A stretch of 11,241 bases of DNA. Source: an uncultured Methanobrevibacter sp. (GTDB lineage Archaea > Methanobacteriota > Methanobacteria > Methanobacteriales > Methanobacteriaceae). Position numbers and translations under genes: made by a program. Under the pieces are notes generated by a model. The model did not search any database. It had not been told where the DNA came from and saw only the letters and a list, made by a program, of their open reading frames with translations. This document shows, in pieces, positions 7,429 to 11,241 of this stretch (position 1 is the stretch's first letter; each line of letters opens with the position of its first letter). Where the stretch lies: NCBI GenBank assembly GCA_900319985.1, contig ONQL01000056.1, positions 1 to 11,241 of the forward strand. The letters are read 5' to 3'.

Positions 7429-9219
7429 ATGAATAATAAAAGAATATTAGGAATAATTTTTTTATTCTTAATATTAATTTCAGTTATTTCTCTTGTTTCA
7501 GCAGAGGACCACAGTTATTCTATTGAACATTCCTGGATTGACTTAACTGTTGGAAGTAATGGTTTGCTTCATGTAAAGGAAACATTTGATTACTCTTTTG
7601 AGGGTGAATTTTCAGGAGTCTATAGGGACATTACCCTTCGGGATGGTCAAAATATTTCTCATATTAATGTAACTGCTGATGGGGCATATCCTGTTTTGAA
7701 ACAAGAAGACAAGAACGGCAACAAACATCTGGTGATAAATCTATACTCTGATGCTGCCCACACTAAAAAGATAAAAGACTGTAGTGTTAAAGTTACTTTA
7801 AATTATGATTTTTCTGGTGTTGTAACGTTGTACAATGACACTGCACTTCTCCAATACAATATGTGGGGTAAAAATTGGGATACTGGCGTTGGTGGTATCG
7901 ATTTAAAAATTCATACTCCTGGAAATAAAAACAATGAAATATATTTTACTCCTTCTGATTTGATAAAATCCAATAATACAAATGGAAATGAGATTACTGC
8001 CACTACCAGTAATGTTCCTGAGGATAAGGTATGTGGTTTTGTTCTTTTAATGCCTTTGGATGATTTTCACAATGCAAGTTATGCCAGACATTTGAATGAA
8101 AACGGCAAAGAACAGGTGCTTAAAAGCATTCATGATACTTTGAACGGCGAAAAATTTTGGAATTCCGTATTGTCATTTTTAACTTTTATACCTCTCTTAA
8201 GTCCAATTGGTGCATTAATTATATATTTAAGACATGGTAGGGAACCTAAAGTTGATTATGATGGTATATATGAAAGGGAACTGCCAACTGATGATTCTCC
8301 AGCTGTTGTAAATGCGCTTGTTGATAATAAAAATGATATTGGAAATCCGAATATGAAAGGATTTGAAGCGACAATTTTAAGTCTAATTGATCGAAAAGTC
8401 CTTGATTTGCACTCACAGGAGAACAGTGAAACCAATACTCGTGATTTGTATTTAACATTTAATTATGATTCAAAAGACCAATTGAGCGATAGCGAAACAA
8501 TTGTATTCGATACTTTGGAAAACTTTGCTGAGGAGGGTACTTTGAATTTATCATCTTTCAATGACCAGTTGCAAAATAGCTTCAATGCAGGCTGGTTTGC
8601 AGACCAAATTAGAAATTGGCAAAGTCATGTCATTTTTGAAATTGACGAAAATGGTGTTGAATCATACTTTAACGATACTGGTTCATCAGAAATGACTGGA
8701 TTAGGTATTGTTGGAATTGTTGTAGGTATTGCAATTGCAGCTATTGGATTTTTCTTTGGAGGAACCCATACATTTACCACAATTGTTGCAGGAATCGCTT
8801 TGGTGGTATTTTCAGTAATATTGCTGTTTATTCCTGAAAGTGTCTTTGGACAATGGACAGAAAAAGGTAGAGTCTTCTATCTTAAATGGTCAAACTTTAA
8901 GAAGTTCTTAAAGGATAACAGTTTAATTAAAGAACACCCTCCAGAATCAATTGTTATTTGGAAGAAATATTTGATTTATGGTACTGCTCTTGGAGTAGCT
9001 GATAAGGTTTATGATGCCATGAAATTGCAGATGCCTGATGTTTATGAATATGATGATGGTATTTTCTTATATCACCACTATGGTGGATATTACATGATGC
9101 ATAATGCATATTATATTGGTGATAAGATGGGTGATCCTTCAGCGGATTCATTTGATTTTGGCGGTTTTGATGACTTCGGCGGCGGAGGATTCGACGGCGG
9201 AGGTGGAGGGGCATTTTAG
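7429..9219 (+). CDS. DUF2207 family membrane protein (first paralogue)
   Basis: This 596-residue membrane protein has a signal peptide (1-25, ending SLVSA), a beta-rich extracytoplasmic DUF2207 domain (about 28-240, with VYRDITL at 64-70), a membrane span (246-267) followed by the basic RHGREPK, a soluble region (about 270-420) with GIYERELPTDDSPAVVNAL, two more spans (about 424-443 and 448-469), and a final cytoplasmic part with the conserved KKYLIYGTALGVAD (512-525). By the positive-inside rule the C-terminus is in the cytoplasm. The end is rich in Gly (GGGGFDGGGGGAF), as in bacterial DUF2207 proteins. The start follows AGAGGT (7419-7424) 13 bp after lemA. The next gene is a full-length paralogue. 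The molecular function of DUF2207 is unknown. Confidence 0.9.
   Translation: MNNKRILGIIFLFLILISVISLVSAEDHSYSIEHSWIDLTVGSNGLLHVKETFDYSFEGEFSGVYRDITLRDGQNISHINVTADGAYPVLKQEDKNGNKHLVINLYSDAAHTKKIKDCSVKVTLNYDFSGVVTLYNDTALLQYNMWGKNWDTGVGGIDLKIHTPGNKNNEIYFTPSDLIKSNNTNGNEITATTSNVPEDKVCGFVLLMPLDDFHNASYARHLNENGKEQVLKSIHDTLNGEKFWNSVLSFLTFIPLLSPIGALIIYLRHGREPKVDYDGIYERELPTDDSPAVVNALVDNKNDIGNPNMKGFEATILSLIDRKVLDLHSQENSETNTRDLYLTFNYDSKDQLSDSETIVFDTLENFAEEGTLNLSSFNDQLQNSFNAGWFADQIRNWQSHVIFEIDENGVESYFNDTGSSEMTGLGIVGIVVGIAIAAIGFFFGGTHTFTTIVAGIALVVFSVILLFIPESVFGQWTEKGRVFYLKWSNFKKFLKDNSLIKEHPPESIVIWKKYLIYGTALGVADKVYDAMKLQMPDVYEYDDGIFLYHHYGGYYMMHNAYYIGDKMGDPSADSFDFGGFDDFGGGGFDGGGGGAF
8884..9003 (+). repeat. Conserved DNA tract shared by the two DUF2207 genes, copy 1
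   Basis: These 120 bases align without gaps to 10693-10812 with 9 mismatches (about 92% identity), including 35 identical bases in a row (8908-8942 against 10717-10751). The encoded 40 residues differ only by one Lys/Arg change. The rest of the two genes is clearly more diverged. Confidence 0.85.
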
Positions 9220-9225
9220 CTTCTC

Positions 9226-9243
9226 TTTTTTTTTAATTTTTTT
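9226..9243 (+). terminator. Double oligo-T tract between the DUF2207 paralogues
   Basis: Nine T (9226-9234), AA, then seven T (9237-9243) fill most of the 30-bp gap. Oligo-T runs like this end transcription in archaea. No promoter fits in the gap and no AGGTGA precedes the ATG at 9250, so it may lower read-through into the second paralogue. Confidence 0.5.
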
Positions 9244-9249
9244 GATACT

Positions 9250-11016
9250 ATGGATAGAAATAAAGGATTCATTACAATACTAATTTTTTTGACATTATTT
9301 CTGGCTATTTCTACTGCATCTGCTGATGACGATAAAAGTTATACAATTGACCAGGCATTCATAGACTTGACTGTCGGAAGCAGTGGATTGCTTCATGTTG
9401 ACGAACAGTTTGATTATACTTTTAAAGGGTCTTATAATGGTGTTTATAGGGATATTCCTCTAAAATCCGGTGAAAAGATTGATAATATTAAAGTATCGGC
9501 TGTTGGTGCTTATCCTGTTCTTCAGGAAAGTGAGGAGAATGGACAAAAGCACCTGAAGATATATTTATATTCTGATGAAGCACATACTAAAAAGATTCAT
9601 GATTGTTCTGTGTCTGTTTTCATCAGTTATGATATGAAAAATGTTGTAACCTTATTTAATGATGTAGGGGCTCTTCAATATAAGATTTGGGGAGATGAAT
9701 GGGATGTTGGTGTAGGTAAGGTAATAACATCCATTACGCTGCCTGGCGATAAAAATAACACTTACTATTTAAATCCTGATGAATACACAGTTGACAAAAA
9801 TTCAAATGGAAGCACCATTGTTGCTGAAACCACTTCTATTCCTAAAGGTGAAATGTATGAAGCGCTTGTTCTGATGCCACTAACCGATTTCAAGGATGCA
9901 ACTTATGCAAAGCATGTAAATGAGGATGGCAAAGATAAGATTCTTAAAAATTTAAATGACAGTATAAGCAGCAGAAATTTCTGGAATACGACATATCTGA
10001 TTTTGGGCTTATTGTCCATATTGAGCCCAATAGGAGTCATTTTTACCTACCTGAAATATGGCAGAGAACCTAAAGTTGATTATGATGGAATATACGAAAG
10101 GGATTTGCCTTCCAATGATTCTCCTGAGGTAATTAATGCAATTATAGACAATAAGAATTCCATTGGTACGCCAAATATGAAGGGATTTCAGGCATCCATC
10201 ATGAATCTTATTGACAGGGGAGTTCTTCATATGAATATTGAATCCGACAATAAAGATTTGTTTATAGATTTTAGCAATGTTGATAACAGCGATTTGTCTT
10301 TAAGTGAAAAAAGTCTTATTAATGCATTGTATCCTTTTGCTGAAAATGAAATTCTGAATTTATCTTCACTGAATGATAAATTGTCTTCAAAAACCAATGC
10401 AAAAAGCTTTCAGGAAGATTACGGCACTTGGTTAGATCATGTAAAAAATGAATGTGGTGATAAAAAATCACAATACTTTGATGATAGGGGTTCTACATTA
10501 ATTTCAGCCATTGGTTTTTTAGGCCTTGCTTTTGGAGTTATTATTGCTATTTTAGGATTTATAACTGAACTTGGAAATGGTTTTGTTTCAGTTTTGGGTG
10601 GAGGGTTTTTAATAGTCTTTTCACTGGCACTGATGTTTGTTCCTGAAGACATATTTGGAAGGTGGACAAAAGAAGGCCGGCTGTTCTATCTGAAATGGTC
10701 AAACTTTAGGAAATTTTTAAAGGATAACAGTTTAATTAAAGAACACCCTCCCGAATCAATAGTCATTTGGAAAAAATACTTGATTTATGGTACAGCTCTT
10801 GGAGTAGCTGATGAGGTTTTCAAATCCATGAAACTGCATGTGTCCAATATTTCAGATTATGATGATGGTATTTTCCTGTATCATTATTATGGGGGATATT
10901 ATGTATTTAATCAGGCATTTAAAACAAGTGAGTCCGCAGCAAATCCATCATCCGATTCGGGTGGATTCGGTGGATTCGGAGGCGGATCTGGAGGTGGTGG
11001 GGGTGGAGCATTCTAG
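9250..11016 (+). CDS. DUF2207 family membrane protein (second paralogue)
   Basis: This 588-residue protein has the same architecture as its upstream neighbour: signal peptide 1-25 (ending STASA), extracytoplasmic DUF2207 domain (about 28-240, VYRDIPL at 65-71), membrane span (247-269), GREPKVDYDGIYERDLPSND (271-290), two further spans (about 416-437 and 444-465), the conserved KKYLIYGTALGVAD (508-521), and a Gly-rich end (GGFGGFGGGSGGGGGGAF). The two aligned proteins have nearly equal length and domain order, so this is a tandem duplication. The start is ATG 9250, placed 5 residues before the hydrophobic core; upstream is a T tract with no visible ribosome binding site, which is unusual here. 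Differences concentrate in the cytoplasmic linker (about 325-415) and the tail, so the copies may have specialised. The function is unknown. Confidence 0.9.
   Translation: MDRNKGFITILIFLTLFLAISTASADDDKSYTIDQAFIDLTVGSSGLLHVDEQFDYTFKGSYNGVYRDIPLKSGEKIDNIKVSAVGAYPVLQESEENGQKHLKIYLYSDEAHTKKIHDCSVSVFISYDMKNVVTLFNDVGALQYKIWGDEWDVGVGKVITSITLPGDKNNTYYLNPDEYTVDKNSNGSTIVAETTSIPKGEMYEALVLMPLTDFKDATYAKHVNEDGKDKILKNLNDSISSRNFWNTTYLILGLLSILSPIGVIFTYLKYGREPKVDYDGIYERDLPSNDSPEVINAIIDNKNSIGTPNMKGFQASIMNLIDRGVLHMNIESDNKDLFIDFSNVDNSDLSLSEKSLINALYPFAENEILNLSSLNDKLSSKTNAKSFQEDYGTWLDHVKNECGDKKSQYFDDRGSTLISAIGFLGLAFGVIIAILGFITELGNGFVSVLGGGFLIVFSLALMFVPEDIFGRWTKEGRLFYLKWSNFRKFLKDNSLIKEHPPESIVIWKKYLIYGTALGVADEVFKSMKLHVSNISDYDDGIFLYHYYGGYYVFNQAFKTSESAANPSSDSGGFGGFGGGSGGGGGGAF
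10693..10812 (+). repeat. Conserved DNA tract shared by the two DUF2207 genes, copy 2
   Basis: This is the partner of 8884-9003. It encodes the WSNFRKFLKDNSLIKEHPPE region and the following IVIWKKYLIYGTALGVAD segment of the second paralogue. Confidence 0.85.
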
Positions 11017-11040
11017 TTCCATTTCTTCACTTCAAATTAA

Positions 11041-11049
11041 TTTTTTTTT
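11041..11049 (+). terminator. Oligo-T terminator after the DUF2207 genes
   Basis: A run of nine T begins 24 bases after the stop codon at 11014-11016 and is followed by more T-rich sequence with a weak T/A dyad up to about 11070. It fits an archaeal oligo-T terminator for the lemA-DUF2207 unit. Confidence 0.55.
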
Positions 11050-11084
11050 ATTTTTAAAATTTTTAAAAAATAACATGTTTAAAC

Positions 11085-11099
11085 AATACCTTTATATAT
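11085..11099 (+). promoter_or_regulatory. Box-A type promoter for the tRNA gene
   Basis: AATACCTTTATATAT contains TTTATATA, which matches the box A consensus of methanogen stable-RNA genes. Initiation about 25 bases on would give a leader of roughly 50 bases before the tRNA at 11173. A second TATA-like word (AAATATATTA, 11108-11117) lies closer and could be used instead. Confidence 0.55.
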
Positions 11100-11172
11100 G
11101 TTGAGGTAAATATATTATTTTATCTTGTTATTCTAGATAACTTGATGTGCAAGTATTTGCTAACTATTTTAT

Positions 11173-11241
11173 GCCGAGATAGTCTAGCCTGGTAAGGCGC
11201 GAGACTGGAAATCTCGTGGGCATTCCGCCCTCCTGGGTTCA
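11173..11241 (+). tRNA. tRNA-Ser (anticodon GGA), 3' end beyond the window
   Basis: The acceptor 5' strand is GCCGAGA (11173-11179), followed by TA. The D stem is GTC (11182-11184) with GGC (11196-11198). The anticodon stem CGAGA/TCTCG (11200-11204/11212-11216) encloses the loop CTGGAAA, giving anticodon GGA (11207-11209), which reads UCC and UCU. The long class II variable arm has stem GGGC/GCCC (11218-11221/11227-11230), as expected for serine tRNA. The T arm begins CTGGGTTCA and is cut by the window edge, so the T-stem 3' side, the acceptor 3' strand and the CCA status cannot be seen. Confidence 0.95.

Noticed and set aside
8954..9214. Minus-strand frame of 86 codons rich in His, Arg and Gln
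   Set aside because: It is the antisense of the Gly/Tyr-rich tail of the first DUF2207 gene, and the composition is explained by that.
10838..11104. 88-codon plus-strand frame running past the second DUF2207 gene
   Set aside because: It starts inside the real gene in another frame and ends in AT-rich spacer, with no ribosome binding site or family motifs.

Overview
The window looks like chromosomal DNA of a methanogenic archaeon of the Methanobacteriales, most likely Methanobrevibacter or a close relative. The signs are AT-rich DNA, ribosome binding sites of the form AGGTGA, archaeal TATA boxes, oligo-T terminators, archaeal-type information genes, and an adhesin-like beta-helix protein plus a transglutaminase-like domain of the kinds common in that group. 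The genus is inferred from these features; no database search was done. All supported genes are on the plus strand.

Region 1 (1-3566) is the conserved tail of the archaeal ribosomal/secretion supercluster: the 3' end of secY, archaeal adenylate kinase, an EMC3/DUF106 membrane protein, ribosomal protein L34e, cytidylate kinase, ribosomal protein L14e, then the pseudouridine synthase Cbf5/TruB. Genes are tightly packed, including a 1-base overlap between L34e and cmk and direct abutment of cmk and L14e. There is an internal promoter candidate before L34e and a perfect hairpin with a T-rich tail between L14e and cbf5.

Region 2 (3567-6797) is a decayed cell-surface island. It holds a remnant of a transglutaminase-like gene that has an early frameshift and lacks its catalytic cysteine. 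After a 315-bp AT-rich spacer with a strong terminator comes an adhesin-like gene (signal peptide, 16 GGA-type beta-helix rungs, two Ig-like C-terminal repeats). That gene is broken by an in-frame TAG and a one-base deletion.

Region 3 (6858-11016) is an intact three-gene unit: a LemA-family protein followed by two tandem paralogous DUF2207 membrane proteins, each with a signal peptide, three predicted membrane spans and a glycine-rich tail ending GGGGGAF. LemA and DUF2207/TPM-type proteins recur together in many genomes, but their joint function is not established. This is the best candidate here for a poorly described system.

Region 4 (11017-11241) has an oligo-T terminator, a box-A type stable-RNA promoter and a tRNA-Ser(GGA) cut off by the window end.
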